A DNA stretch of 64,000 bases from Paulinella micropora (GCA_019918135.1 WBZZ01006957.1:62001-126000); one strand, 5' to 3'; positions 39,880 to 49,645 are shown, numbered from the stretch's first letter. The notes: a model not told the origin generated them from the letters alone. Numbers and translations: made by a program.

Positions 39880-40210
39880 GTGGTCTGATATGGTCCAAAT
39901 AGGTAGCACTGCCACTGTCTGACGCACAGAAATCCAGCGTGCGCCTGCAACACACACACAGGAGGAGGCATAGTGGGTTTCGAAAATGCTGATGATGCAA
40001 AAAAAAGCAGTAACAGGCATTTGGATAAAAATGAGCATGAATTCTTCCCGAGACTTACCTCTTGAACATCCTGGTTGTTCTAGTTCTTACTCATTGTGCT
40101 CATTTGTTATCCAAAGGGTACTTTTCCGCGCGTTCCTGGGCAGCTTCGACCGACAGTCGAGACCTCTTGGAATAAGACCCCTGTGCCTGCCGTTCCTCTC
40201 GCTTTCGCTT
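39880..40210 (-). pseudogene. Fossil fragment: 3' end of a D5-like helicase gene
   Basis: Matches the 3'-flanking part of the D5 copies at 54.1-54.7, 59.8-60.1 and 62.6-63.0 kb, including GGTCTGATATGG, AGCAGTAACAGGC, TTACCTCTTGAACATCCTGG and CAAAGGGTACTTTTCCGC. Only the tail is left. It lies tail-to-tail behind surface copy 1, as D5 copy A lies behind surface copy 4. The right edge is a fusion to a duplicate of the 33.7-34.0 kb segment. The gap 39626-39880 has nothing else. Confidence 0.75.
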
Positions 40211-40624
40211 TTGTGTTGGCTGTCAATCAGGCACGCCCTCCAGCCCGCGATAGCGGGCTGGGCGGGCTGGGGGTGAGCCACAAGAGATAGTCCGCGCTGA
40301 CCTGGCGGCAGATCCGCGCCATGCTTTTCGGAGCCAGCTCCACAGGGACCAACCGCGCCGTCTGCAAGGCCTCCCACCTTTCGCCCTCAATAATCAAAAC
40401 ACGACCCCGACAAAACACCCCGTGGCTCGCATGGTGGTTGCACTTAATCATTTACCTTTTTTCTGAGTTTCAAACACAAAGAGCCCCTGCCCTTGCATTT
40501 TCTCCCCTCGCCCCGCCCCTTCCTCTGCATCTCCCCCCTCCGCCCCACCCCTCCCCCGCCCCCCTTCCAAGCCCCGTGCCAGCGGGGGGTGGGGTACATG
40601 TAGTAATATCTGTACAGTAAGGAG
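40206..40624. repeat. Duplicate of the 33.69-34.17 kb upstream segment
   Basis: Nearly identical to 33690-34176 apart from the missing P2 part and small indels. It holds the 5' half of the 33562-34002 gene (as a truncated - strand frame from ATG 40451), the P1 palindrome 40240-40261 (loop GATA), and the surface-gene promoter element at 40595-40615. The left edge joins the D5 tail at TTTTGTG. Confidence 0.85.
40595..40615 (+). promoter_or_regulatory. Conserved TATA-like promoter, surface copy 2
   Basis: TACATGTAGTAATATCTGTAC, about 10 bp before ATG 40625. One base differs from copy 1. Confidence 0.7.
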
Positions 40625-43600
40625 ATGGGGATGCTAATGCAATTAAACCTAGTTCCCGGCGGCTACCCGGGGTGGCTACGCGTGTTGCTAGCCGCCTTGC
40701 TGCCGTTGCTGTTGCGCGCGTATTGTCCGTATGACCTCTCTGTGGTTGAGCCCGGCGACTTGGTGCTGGAGCTGTCGGTGAGCGCGGCGGGCGACAACTG
40801 GACGCTGCCCGCCGCAGGCGCCAACGGGGCCGCCACGGCTGCCAGGAGGCGCAGGCGAGCGTCTGCGTCGGTAGCCGGTGTGTGGGAAGTTTTCTGCGAG
40901 CAGAGAGGGGCCGCGCAGCAGTGCAGCGCGCTGTTGGGGCCGTGCAGCCACACTTTTACCGACGGCGGCGTGTTTTTGGTGGTAGTGCGCGGCCGGCTGC
41001 CGGCGTGGGCTATGACCTGGGAGTGGCGGGCCCAGCACGGCGGTGGCGGGCGGGTAGCCTTGCGCAAAGTGCTGCAGTGGGGCGGGCTGCAGCTCGCGGC
41101 CGAGACGGGGCAACACTTCTACTGCGAGACCGCGTTGGAGTGGCTGCCACCCCTGGACCAGTTGGACACGACAGGTTTGCAGAGCCTGGCCTTCAGCTTC
41201 GCGGGGCTGTCGCGGCCCGCGTGCTTCGACGTGTCGGGGCTGCGGGTGCGTGCGTCGCTGACCAGCACTCGCGCGGCCTTTGCGGACTCGCCGTGCCTCA
41301 AGTTTGCCAACGTCACGAGCTGGGACCTGTCGCGCGTGCTAGATACGGCGTACATGTTCCGCGGCACGCGGACCACTGCGCTGCCCGGACTGGCAAGTTG
41401 GAACATATCGCGGGTTGTGAACGCCAGCGGCATGTTTGCGAACGCATCCCTGCTCGGGGCGGACTTGTCTCGCTGGAGGCCAGACAGCCTGCAAGACGCC
41501 AGCGAATTGCTGTCCGGCGCACCCGCGCTGGTGCAGGACCTGAGCAACTGGACGGTAGCGCCCATGAACCCGCAGGCCACCGCGGCCCTATGCGAGGGCC
41601 TAACGCGCGGGCCTGTGCTGCCAAAGTCCCAGGCCCCCCGCGCGTGCATGGACAGCTGGCCTTCGCAGAGCCACTCTGGCTCAGCTTCGCGCTCCAGTTC
41701 AGCGTCGACGACCCGCTCAGTGTCGGTGTCCAGCTCGGCGTCGACGACCCGCTCGGTGTCGGTGTCCAGCTCGGCGTCGGTGACCGGCTTGGCGTCGGTG
41801 TCCAGCCCGGCGTCGGTGTCCCGCTCGGTGTCCAGCGCACTGTCTCTGCCGAGCTCAGCGTCGACGACCCGCTCAGTGTCGGTGTCTACCTCGGCATCGG
41901 TGTCCAGCTCGGCATCGGTGTCCAGCTCAGCGGTGTCAAGGTCACTGTCTCTGCCGAGCTCGGCGTCGACGACCCGCTCAGTGTCGGTGTCCACCTCGGC
42001 ATCGGTGACCAGCACAGTGTCGGTGTCCACCTCGGTGTCGGTGTCCAGCTCGGCGTCGGTGACCAACTCGGCGTCGGTGTCCAGCTCAGTGTCGGTGTCC
42101 AGCTCAGTGTCGGTGTCAAACTCAGTGTCGGTGTCAAACTCGGCGTCGGTGACCAGCTCGGTGTCAGTGTCCAGCTCGGCGTCAGTGAGCAGCTCGGAGT
42201 CGGTGTCCAGCTCGGCGTCGGTGTCCAACTCAGTGTCGGTGACCAACTCGGCGTCGGTGACCAGCTCGGCGTCGGTGACCAACTCTGCGTCTGTGACCAG
42301 CTCGGTGTCAGTGTCCAGCTCGGAGTCTGTGACCAGCTCGGCGTCAGTGAGCAGCTCAGTGTCGGTGTCCAGCTCGACGTCGGTGACCAGCTCAGTGTCG
42401 GTGACCACCTCGGTGTCGGTGTCCAGCTCGGCGTCGGTGACCAACTCGGCGTCGGTGTCCAGCTCAGTGTCGGTGTCAAACTCAGTGTCGGTGTCAAACT
42501 CGGCGTCGGTGACCAGCTCGGTGTCAGTGTCCAGCTCGGCGTCAGTGAGCAGCTCGGAGTCGGTGTCCAGCTCGGCGTCGGTGTCCAACTCAGTGTCGGT
42601 GACCAACTCGGCGTCGGTGACCAGCTCGGCGTCGGTGACCAACTCTGCGTCGGTGACCAGCTCGGCGTCGGTGACTAGGTCAGCTTCGGTGTCCAGCTCG
42701 GCATCAGTGAGCAGCTCAGTGTCGGTGTCCAGCTCGGCGTCGGTGTCCAACTCAGTGTCGGTGACCAGCTCGGCGTCGGTGTCCAAATCAGTGTCGGTGT
42801 CCAACTCAGTGTCGGTGACCAGCTCGGCGTCGGTGACTAGGTCAGCTTCGGTGTCCAGCTCGGCATCGGTGTCTAGCTCGGTGTCGGTGTCCAGCTCGGC
42901 GTCGGTGACTAGGTCAGTGTCGGTGTCCAGCTCGGCGTCGGTGTCTTTGTCTAGGTCGCCATCTCTGTCTAGCTCGCCGACCATGTCGGCCACGCAGACG
43001 CCGACGGGCTCGGCTTCGGTCACCGTTTCGGCTTCGCCGTCGTGGTTCTGCGCCAGCAACTACGCCCTGGACCTGTTCTTTGACAACACCGGGACCTTGG
43101 CAAACAACTTCGTTACTAACCCCAGCAGCGGTTGGGGCATTTCTGGGAGCACGAATCCGACGACTGCATATTTGGCTATGGATAAAGACAACCTGACTAA
43201 GTATATCGGTTTTCTCCCAGAAGACTACATCGTACAGTACGCGTACAATGCCAGCAGCAACATATACTATTGTCAAACTACCCAAATACCGCACACAATT
43301 CTGAATGCGCCGGCGGGTGTTCTTGGTTCCGTGATGGGACAGGCACTGTACCTGAGGTCTTCAACAACAGCTGCCAGGCTCGGCTCGCTGGGTATTTGCT
43401 CCACTATACCAGGCGCCTTTCTGGAATACGGGGGCCCAGCACAACTATACATTGCGGGCTCTAACGATAGCGTCAGCTGGTACTACGTAGCTTATCTCAA
43501 CAATACCAACGTAGACCTGGACGAGGGACGAGTCAATACCGGCACCATTCCTCTTTGCAAACGATCCAATGCTCTGGAGCTTGCGACGCCTTATCAGTAC

Positions 43601-44701
43601 TACTTGAACTTTAAGATAATCGTCCCAACGATGTTTTATAAGTTGCCCACGAGCGGGCCGTTTGGGGTAGGTTGCGCTAGCGGCTATTTCCGCGCTAATA
43701 TGCACCTAAGTGTTCTGCAAGTCACAGTCTACCACCAGACGTGGTGTGCCTCGGCCTCGGCCTCCGTCTCGATAACGAGTTCAGTGACGCCAACCCGCAC
43801 GTCGTCCCCGAAGACCTCCTCCCGGACCCCAACCAATTCGGTCACGCCGACCATTTCAATCACGCAGACCAACTCGGCCACGCCGACCATTTCCGTCACG
43901 CCAACCCGCTCGCCATCGCAGACCCCAAGCCTAACCTACACACCGACCAGAAGCCCGTGCCCGCCCGGCAGCAGCTCGGGTGGCGGCACGTGCATAGATA
44001 ATAACGAGTGCGCGGAGAGTAGCCTGAACGGTAACAGCTGGACTTGCGGGTCGTGCGCGAGCCCTTCACCTTGTTGGAATTGTGCTGGGTTCGGCTTTCC
44101 GTGCTCGACCTGCGTAAACAGGGATGTGCTCGCGACGGCGGGGGTCACCCGAGAGTGCCTCCACTGGTTTGAGGGCACAGCTAAGCTGCGCATAGCGTCC
44201 TCTATGATGTACTGCGTGGCGAATGACGGCGGGGCCGCCGGCAGCCGCTTTTATATCGTAACAAGCGGAGCTTGTCCTGATAACTTTTACTCGTCCACTA
44301 TCCTTCCCAATCAATGGCAAAGCTTTCGGCTCTCGCCGACCCGCTACTTTTATTCCAATTATAATAGCAACGGTGATAAGTGGGTTTTCTTCTCAACTAC
44401 GGCGCCAACCAGCGCGAACAGCAACTTCTTTTTTGCGACGAACTTGACCAAAGCAGGCGCCACACGAGACGGTTCTGTTATGAAGTATGAGCTGCGCTAC
44501 TACTTGGGTTCGACTATGACACCGTACTGCGTTATGTGGCGGGTTTATGGTACGAGTACCTACGACAGCGGCCTGTTTATTTATGACTGCCGTTATTGCC
44601 CCCACATGTTAACCCCTCCTACAGACTTTAGTGGCAATTGGGCTAGCCGAACTACTGCAGCGCCAGTGATTGGGTGCCTGTTCTACATGACTGCTACGTA
44701 A
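40625..44701 (+). CDS. Surface glycoprotein gene, copy 2, intact, 1358 aa
   Basis: The only uninterrupted copy. Order: signal peptide (about 17-33); PKD-like domain (about 40-130); BspA/DUF285-like segment (about 195-330: NVTSWDLS, YMFRGT, LASWNIS, LGADLSRW); Ser/Val/Ala/Thr repeat (about 350-803); a discoidin-like domain (about 810-1040, with paired Cys and LYIAGSNDS); a Thr/Pro linker; a Cys-rich EGF-like stretch (CIDNNECAES, about 1122); and a unique C-terminal domain. Many N-x-S/T sites and Ser-rich stretches predict heavy glycosylation. No membrane anchor is visible, so it is secreted or held by partners. Adhesion or coat role by inference. The stop is followed by an ATTTATTAAA signal (about 44767). 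Confidence 0.8.
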   Translation: MGMLMQLNLVPGGYPGWLRVLLAALLPLLLRAYCPYDLSVVEPGDLVLELSVSAAGDNWTLPAAGANGAATAARRRRRASASVAGVWEVFCEQRGAAQQCSALLGPCSHTFTDGGVFLVVVRGRLPAWAMTWEWRAQHGGGGRVALRKVLQWGGLQLAAETGQHFYCETALEWLPPLDQLDTTGLQSLAFSFAGLSRPACFDVSGLRVRASLTSTRAAFADSPCLKFANVTSWDLSRVLDTAYMFRGTRTTALPGLASWNISRVVNASGMFANASLLGADLSRWRPDSLQDASELLSGAPALVQDLSNWTVAPMNPQATAALCEGLTRGPVLPKSQAPRACMDSWPSQSHSGSASRSSSASTTRSVSVSSSASTTRSVSVSSSASVTGLASVSSPASVSRSVSSALSLPSSASTTRSVSVSTSASVSSSASVSSSAVSRSLSLPSSASTTRSVSVSTSASVTSTVSVSTSVSVSSSASVTNSASVSSSVSVSSSVSVSNSVSVSNSASVTSSVSVSSSASVSSSESVSSSASVSNSVSVTNSASVTSSASVTNSASVTSSVSVSSSESVTSSASVSSSVSVSSSTSVTSSVSVTTSVSVSSSASVTNSASVSSSVSVSNSVSVSNSASVTSSVSVSSSASVSSSESVSSSASVSNSVSVTNSASVTSSASVTNSASVTSSASVTRSASVSSSASVSSSVSVSSSASVSNSVSVTSSASVSKSVSVSNSVSVTSSASVTRSASVSSSASVSSSVSVSSSASVTRSVSVSSSASVSLSRSPSLSSSPTMSATQTPTGSASVTVSASPSWFCASNYALDLFFDNTGTLANNFVTNPSSGWGISGSTNPTTAYLAMDKDNLTKYIGFLPEDYIVQYAYNASSNIYYCQTTQIPHTILNAPAGVLGSVMGQALYLRSSTTAARLGSLGICSTIPGAFLEYGGPAQLYIAGSNDSVSWYYVAYLNNTNVDLDEGRVNTGTIPLCKRSNALELATPYQYYLNFKIIVPTMFYKLPTSGPFGVGCASGYFRANMHLSVLQVTVYHQTWCASASASVSITSSVTPTRTSSPKTSSRTPTNSVTPTISITQTNSATPTISVTPTRSPSQTPSLTYTPTRSPCPPGSSSGGGTCIDNNECAESSLNGNSWTCGSCASPSPCWNCAGFGFPCSTCVNRDVLATAGVTRECLHWFEGTAKLRIASSMMYCVANDGGAAGSRFYIVTSGACPDNFYSSTILPNQWQSFRLSPTRYFYSNYNSNGDKWVFFSTTAPTSANSNFFFATNLTKAGATRDGSVMKYELRYYLGSTMTPYCVMWRVYGTSTYDSGLFIYDCRYCPHMLTPPTDFSGNWASRTTAAPVIGCLFYMTAT
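41690..43040 (+). repeat. Large Ser/Val/Ala-coding minisatellite, surface copy 2
   Basis: About 1.35 kb of imperfect 18-bp units (GTGTCGGTGTCCAGCTCG and relatives) with a higher-order block: the stretch near 42040-42300 is repeated almost exactly near 42415-42670, a spacing of about 375 bp. Because the unit lacks stop-compatible triplets, other frames and the antisense strand are also open across it. Confidence 0.95.
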
Positions 44702-44940
44702 TCGCACGGAAAGCTAGGACTGCGGAAGATTCTGTGTGCGCGACAGGCGGATACCTCCTAGTCAACATTTATTAAAGGATGTACAGTGGGAGCATCAAAA
44801 AGAGCCCTGAGAGGGAGAGAAGGGGACATGCTTTCCGGGCAGCTTCCTCTCCCCCATTTGCCAAAGCCCCGCGCCGGTGGGAGAGAGAGAGGCAGGGGGG
44901 GCGGGGCTGGGGTACATATAGTAATATCTATAGAAGAGAG
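44702..44940. repeat. Spacer between surface genes, duplicated at 49.87-50.13 kb
   Basis: CGTAATCGCACGGAAAGC through the promoter element TACATATAGTAATATCTATA (44913-44932) is nearly identical to 49882-50127. It includes the end signal of the preceding copy and the promoter of the next. Confidence 0.9.
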
Positions 44941-47452
44941 ATGCAGTTTAATATATTTTCTTGTAGCTTCGGCTCCTTGGGACGGCCGCGCGTGTTGCTA
45001 GCCGCCTTGCTGCCATTGCTGTTGCACGCGTATTGCCCGTACGATCCCTCTGAGGCTACGCCAGGCGACCTGGTGCTGGAGCTGTCGGTGAGCGCGGCGG
45101 GCGACAACTGGACGCTGCCCGCCGCCGGCGCCAACGGGGCCGCCATGGCTCGGTGGCGCAGGCGCGTGTCTGCGTCGGAGATCGGTGTGTGGGAGGTTTT
45201 CTGGAGCAGGGAGGGGCCGCGCAGCAGTGCAGCGCGCTGTTGGGGCCGTGCAGCCACACTTTTACCGACGGCGGCGTGTTCTTAGTGGTAGTGCGCGGCC
45301 GGCTGCCGGCGTGGGCTATGACCTGGGAGTGGCGGGCCCAGCACGGCGGTGGCGGGCGGGTAGCCCTGCGCAAGGTTCTGCAGTGGGGCGGGCTGCGGCT
45401 CGCGGCCGAGACGGGGCAACATTTCTACGGCGAGACGGCGTTGGAGTGGCTGCCACCCCTAGAACAGCTGGACACGACGGGTTTGCAGAGCCTGGCCTTC
45501 AGCTTCGCGGGGCTGTCACGGGCCGCGTGCTTCGACGTGTCGGGGCTGCTGGTGCGTGCGTCGTTGACCAGCACGCGCGCGGCCTTTGCGGATTCGCCGT
45601 GCCTAGGTTTGCCAACGTCACGAGCTGGGACCTGTCGCGCGTGCTAGATATGGCCTACATGTTCCGCGGCACGCAGGGTATTTCGTTGCCCGGACTGGCA
45701 AGCTGGAACATGTCGCAGGTCGTGAACACTAGCGGCATGTTTGCGGACGCATCCCTGCTCGGGGCGGACCTGTCTCGCTGGAGGCCAGACAGCCTGCAAG
45801 ACGCAAGCGGAATGCTGTCCGGCGCGCCCGCGCTGGTGCAGAACCTGAACAACTGGACCATAGCGCCCATGGAACCGGAGGCCACCGCGGCCTTCTGCGA
45901 GGGCCTAGCGCGCGGGTCTGTACTGCAAAAGTCCCAGGCTCCCCGAGCGTGCATAGACAGCTGGGCTTCCCAGAGCCCTTCTGCTTCGTCTTCGCGCTCT
46001 AGCTCGCCGTCTCTGTCGAGCTCGGCGTCGCCGTCCAGCTCGGAGTCGCTGTCCAGCTCGGAGTCGCTGTCCAGCTCGGCGTCGCTGACCAGCTCGGTGT
46101 CAGTGTCCAGCTCGGTGTCAGTGTCTAGCTCGGAGTCGTCGACCAGCTCGGAGTCGCTGTCCAGCTAGGAGTCGCCGACCAGCTCGGTGTCGCTGTCCAG
46201 CTCGGTGTCGCTGTCCAGCTCGGTGTCGCTGTCCAGCTCGGTGTCGCTGTCCAGCTCGGTGTCGCTGTCCAGCTCGGTGTCGCTGTCCAGCTCGGTGTCG
46301 CTGACCAGCTCGGTGTCGCGGACCGGTTCGGCTTCGCTATCCAGCTCTGCGTCGCTGACAGGCTCGGTCTCGATGTCTGGCTCGGTGTCGCTGTCCAGCT
46401 CGGTGTCAGTGTCCAGCTCGGTGTCGCTGACCAGCTCGGTGTCGCGGACCGGTTCGGCTTCGCTATCCAGCTCTGCGTCGCTGACAGGCTCGGTCTCGAT
46501 GTCTGGCTCGGTGTCGCTATCCAGCTCGGTGTCGCGGACCGGTTCGGCGTCGCTGACCAGTTCGGCGTCCGTGTCGGGGTCGGTGTCCTTGTCGGGGTCG
46601 GTGTCCTTGTCGGGGTCGGTGTCGGTGACGGACTCGAGCTCTCGGTCTCTGTCCAGCTCAGTGTCATCCACTGCCTCAGCCACTACCAGCTTAACACAAA
46701 GCCTTTCAGTGACGCAGTCTCCAGATCTGAACGAGTGCGCACGTCCCAACAATGGGGGCTGCGGCGCCAACGGGATTTGCACAAATACCCTAGGTTCCTT
46801 TTACTGCACCTGCAATACTGGTTATACTCGGGCCGGCCCCAAGACCCTAACGTCGCCGAGCAACCTATACAACTGGGTCGTAGGCGTTAGTAGTACGTCC
46901 AGCGGTTCGGCGAGCAGTGCCACTGACGGTAATTTTGGTACTAATTGGCAGTCGGCCGCGGGAGTGTATAGTACTACTATGGGTGCTAGCAATACTTGTA
47001 TGAACATTGCGACAGGGCCGCTCACAATAGCCAGCGGAGTTAATTACTTTGGTGAGTATATTACAGTAACTCAGTCCGCTGGTAGCTTTGCGCGGCTTGT
47101 TTCGGTGGCGGTGATGTCCCCTTCTGGCACGGTGGTGCCAGGCGGTGTTGGCAGCTGCAGTATTACGAGCAGCGGCTGCCCTATTTACTGTGGGGTTGCA
47201 GAGCTGGTTGTGCTGGGTTCTAGCAATAGCGGCGCCGACTGGACCTACCTGGGAACTAGCCCTGCCTGGAGCGTTTGGAACCCTTGGGGCAAAACACAAA
47301 CCATGACCTTGAGCCTAGCACAGGACTACAACGCCTACCGCTTCGTCGCAGTGCGCAATTATCATAAGTACAGTTCGACCGATGTCAGCTGCCCTGCATC
47401 AGTACGGTTGGGAGAAATCCAGGTCACACTGGACCTGCCCGTGTGCCTGTAA
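44941..47452 (+). pseudogene. Surface glycoprotein gene, copy 3 (EGF plus discoidin), broken
   Basis: ATG 44941 starts a leader different in its first 17 residues from copies 1-2 but then identical in kind (VLLAALLPLLL, PKD-like, DUF285-like). The Ser array spans about 45990-46650. The C-terminus is a calcium-binding-type EGF domain (LNECARPNNGGCG ... GSFYCTCNTGY) and a clear F5/8C discoidin domain (ATDGNFGTNW, ELVVLGSSNSG, YRFVAVRN, RLGEIQVTL). Its DUF285-like part is almost identical at DNA level to copy 4 (45655-45960 versus 50965-51290), suggesting recent gene conversion. As read it has about two to three breaks. Confidence 0.7.
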
Positions 47453-47544
47453 AATAGTTGCAGCCCCGGAGGGGCTTGGATATCAGGGCCGCTCCCTGTC
47501 TTAGTTCTCAGTGCCAAGATTAAAACTTTGTCATTAGGTTGCGC

Positions 47545-47736
47545 ATGACCCATCCCAAGATGACGATGGAAGTGCTTTCCCGGCGGTTGTGCGAGGTGGT
47601 AGCGCCCAAGATTTACTGGTCGGTGCTAGGGCCCCTGGTAGTATCGCTGAGAGAAAGAAAGCTTCCGCGAAAAAGAGACACCAAAAAAAATCTTTTTAAA
47701 ATTAGACCTGCGCTGCTCCAAGCTTTCTCAATCTAA
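47545..47736 (+). CDS. Possible small basic protein, 63 aa
   Basis: Short frame from ATG 47545 with an EVLSRRLCEVV helix and a very basic C-terminus. It lacks a recognisable family or promoter and may be chance. It is followed by the CTGTCCAAAGCACATTTTTTT block shared with 49690-49745. Confidence 0.25.
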   Translation: MTHPKMTMEVLSRRLCEVVAPKIYWSVLGPLVVSLRERKLPRKRDTKKNLFKIRPALLQAFSI

Positions 47737-47737
47737 A

Positions 47738-47795
47738 CTGTCCAAAGCACATTTTTTTCATAAACAAACAAAAAAAAAAGGTTTGGGACAGCTGC
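47738..47795. repeat. Shared 3'-end block, third type
   Basis: CTGTCCAAAGCACATTTTTTTCATAAA ... GTTTGGGACAGCTGC, repeated at 49693-49748 as CTGTCCAAAGCACAATTTTTTTAATAAAA ... GTTTGGGGCAGCTGC. Confidence 0.7.
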
Positions 47796-47804
47796 ACTGG
47801 TCAG

Positions 47805-49013
47805 CTAAAATACAGCTGGTGGGAGAGCCAAGGTGGCGTCGTCAGTATTTGGCGTGGGTGAGGAAGATCGTAGGCTCGCTCTGAACTCTACACCCGTTGC
47901 AGGTGGACGAGCACCGCCGAGTTGGTACTGTGCTTCAGCTCGCACATATTTATAGAATTCGACGGGCACACAATATCCCTGCAAAAAATTTAAAAACATC
48001 AGAGTGCACAGCGTCAGGAGGTCCAGGCCCAAATTCCAACTCGCGAACTGCGGCCTTGGCTGGAGCCCTCGGCAAGGCAAAAAGAAGATGAACACCCACG
48101 CAAGGCTCAGTACTTCGTACAGGATACCAAGGAGCATAAGCAATGGCAAGTTACTAAGCGTAGGTTCCTTACACTTTTCAATGTAAATACCGTCGTTTTT
48201 CTGCTCTTGTCTCCACACGTATATTATAGCGAGCTGAACTAAGTAAATAAACGCAAGAGCGGTGGTAGGAAGAAACGTACACAGAGCCCACACACGACGA
48301 GGCCAGGGGGTGCGGGCGAACAGCGCTTGCGGGTATACAACGCATAAGGTCACCCACACCACGGCCGGCAAGCCCAGCCCAAACATCAGTCTAGCACAGT
48401 ACGACCAGCAAATAATTTCTTTGTTGATTGCTGGGCCAGACACACATTCGATAACCATTGTCAGGATTGGTGTGGACTTTGAGGTGCGGCTAGCAAGGAT
48501 CGGTGCTGACTCGCAGTGGTCCAAACAGAGTATAAGCTGTTCCATGTGCCAGAAAGCGACCGACGCCAGGCACCATGCCAGACTTAGAACAAGCCGCCAG
48601 GCGGCCTCGGCGGTCGGGCGCCTAGGTGTGCCCGCAGACTCACGTAACAAGATAAACCCCCAGACCAAACCAAAACAATACCAAGTACACAATGCAAAAA
48701 GCCAGTTGTGTTTGGGTAAGATCCGCAGCACGCTGTGTAGTTGAAGCCTTGTCAACTTACTTGATTTGACTAGGCCTGACGTATAGAAAGAATAAGCGAG
48801 TCCCCACACAACTGTCATCACTGTAGTCAAAACCAACACTGTAATTCCCGAGGCCCTGCCCCAGCTACTCGCGACAGGGTCCCAGCACGGGTCGTTATTC
48901 TGCACCAGCGGTTCTTGTTGGAGCGCCGGTGGCGTCGTCAAGGCCACAAATGTTAGTGACAGAGCAAAAAGGATAGTAAGGCTAGCCAGTGTGCTGTACC
49001 AAAAATCGATCAT
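47805..49013 (-). CDS. Polytopic membrane protein, 402 aa, seven to eight helices
   Basis: Complete frame from ATG 49013. Hydrophobic segments lie at about residues 8-28, 57-77, 107-125, 140-160, 210-235, 245-268, 295-317 and 333-350, some with Trp, Cys and Tyr. The first loop has a Cys (NNDPCWDP) that could pair with another extracellular Cys, as in many seven-helix receptors. The C-terminal tail of about 55 residues is soluble and Ser/Pro/Ala-rich. No GPCR signature (DRY, NPxxY) is visible, so receptor, channel or transporter cannot be decided. It sits between surface copies 3 and 4 on the opposite strand, hence likely a membrane partner or a bystander caught in the duplication. Confidence 0.75.
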   Translation of the reverse strand: MIDFWYSTLASLTILFALSLTFVALTTPPALQQEPLVQNNDPCWDPVASSWGRASGITVLVLTTVMTVVWGLAYSFYTSGLVKSSKLTRLQLHSVLRILPKHNWLFALCTWYCFGLVWGFILLRESAGTPRRPTAEAAWRLVLSLAWCLASVAFWHMEQLILCLDHCESAPILASRTSKSTPILTMVIECVSGPAINKEIICWSYCARLMFGLGLPAVVWVTLCVVYPQALFARTPWPRRVWALCTFLPTTALAFIYLVQLAIIYVWRQEQKNDGIYIEKCKEPTLSNLPLLMLLGILYEVLSLAWVFIFFLPCRGLQPRPQFASWNLGLDLLTLCTLMFLNFLQGYCVPVEFYKYVRAEAQYQLGGARPPATGVEFRASLRSSSPTPNTDDATLALPPAVF

Positions 49014-49159
49014 TTTCCTTGCTTCTTGCCTAGGCTATTAAGAGTTAGTAGACAGAGGGGGGGGGGGGGAAATCCCCTTTCCTTTTCCCCCTCCCTGGCT
49101 TCTCAGAATCGCACACAACCAAGCGGGGCAGGCGTGCTTGTTTTCGCTTACGGTGCGAT

Positions 49160-49645
49160 ATGGCCGAAAAGGACGCTCTGCCAAAAGTTTTCTCTGGTAA
49201 TGCTTTTTATTTTTCCGTTAAAGAGAGACAAATGGAGGATAGGTTACGTTCAGCTGTCGAAAATCTGATCGCAAAACAAACACAAGAAGATAACACGGAG
49301 TTTATTCGATCTTGGGTTCAGAAATGCAAACAAACAAATCCGGGCCTGGACAAGGGTCAATTCGAGCAGCTGCTTAGTCAGGATATTCAAGGCCTGCAAG
49401 AAAAATTGAAAAGTGAAATGAAAGCAGCAGCGGCCTGCCAACGAGCAGCAAACGAGACAATCCTAGACAAAAATACACGGGCGGCCCGCTTAGACTATGA
49501 GCACCATGAGGGTGCCGCGCTGTACAAGTCGAAGGCAGATCTACTGTCAGCGCTGCAGTGTTTATTGTTTCCGATGAAATGTAGCACGTGTGGCAAGAAG
49601 AAGAAGAAGGCAAAGAAAGACAGGCCCAGACGGACTCTCCGTTGA
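49160..49645 (+). CDS. Small helical protein with CSTCGKKKKK tail, 161 aa
   Basis: Complete frame from ATG 49160. Mostly charged helix (RLRSAVENLIAKQTQ, LQEKLKSEMKAAAAC), then a C-terminal KCSTCGKKKKKAKKDRPRR tail: one Cys pair plus a strong basic cluster, suggesting nucleic-acid binding or nuclear targeting. Lower GC than neighbours. The start context GATATGGCCGAAA recurs at 54130, near D5 copy A. It is followed by an AATAAA in the shared block 49693-49748. Family unknown. Confidence 0.6.
   Translation: MAEKDALPKVFSGNAFYFSVKERQMEDRLRSAVENLIAKQTQEDNTEFIRSWVQKCKQTNPGLDKGQFEQLLSQDIQGLQEKLKSEMKAAAACQRAANETILDKNTRAARLDYEHHEGAALYKSKADLLSALQCLLFPMKCSTCGKKKKKAKKDRPRRTLR

Noticed and set aside
41119-43059. 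646-codon antisense frame and 598-codon alternative + frame over the Ser array of surface copy 2
   Set aside because: The 18-bp repeat unit lacks stop-compatible triplets in several frames, so all stay open. Composition (Asp/Thr/Glu/Leu or Val/Gly/Gln) is purely repetitive; only the Ser frame connects to folded domains.
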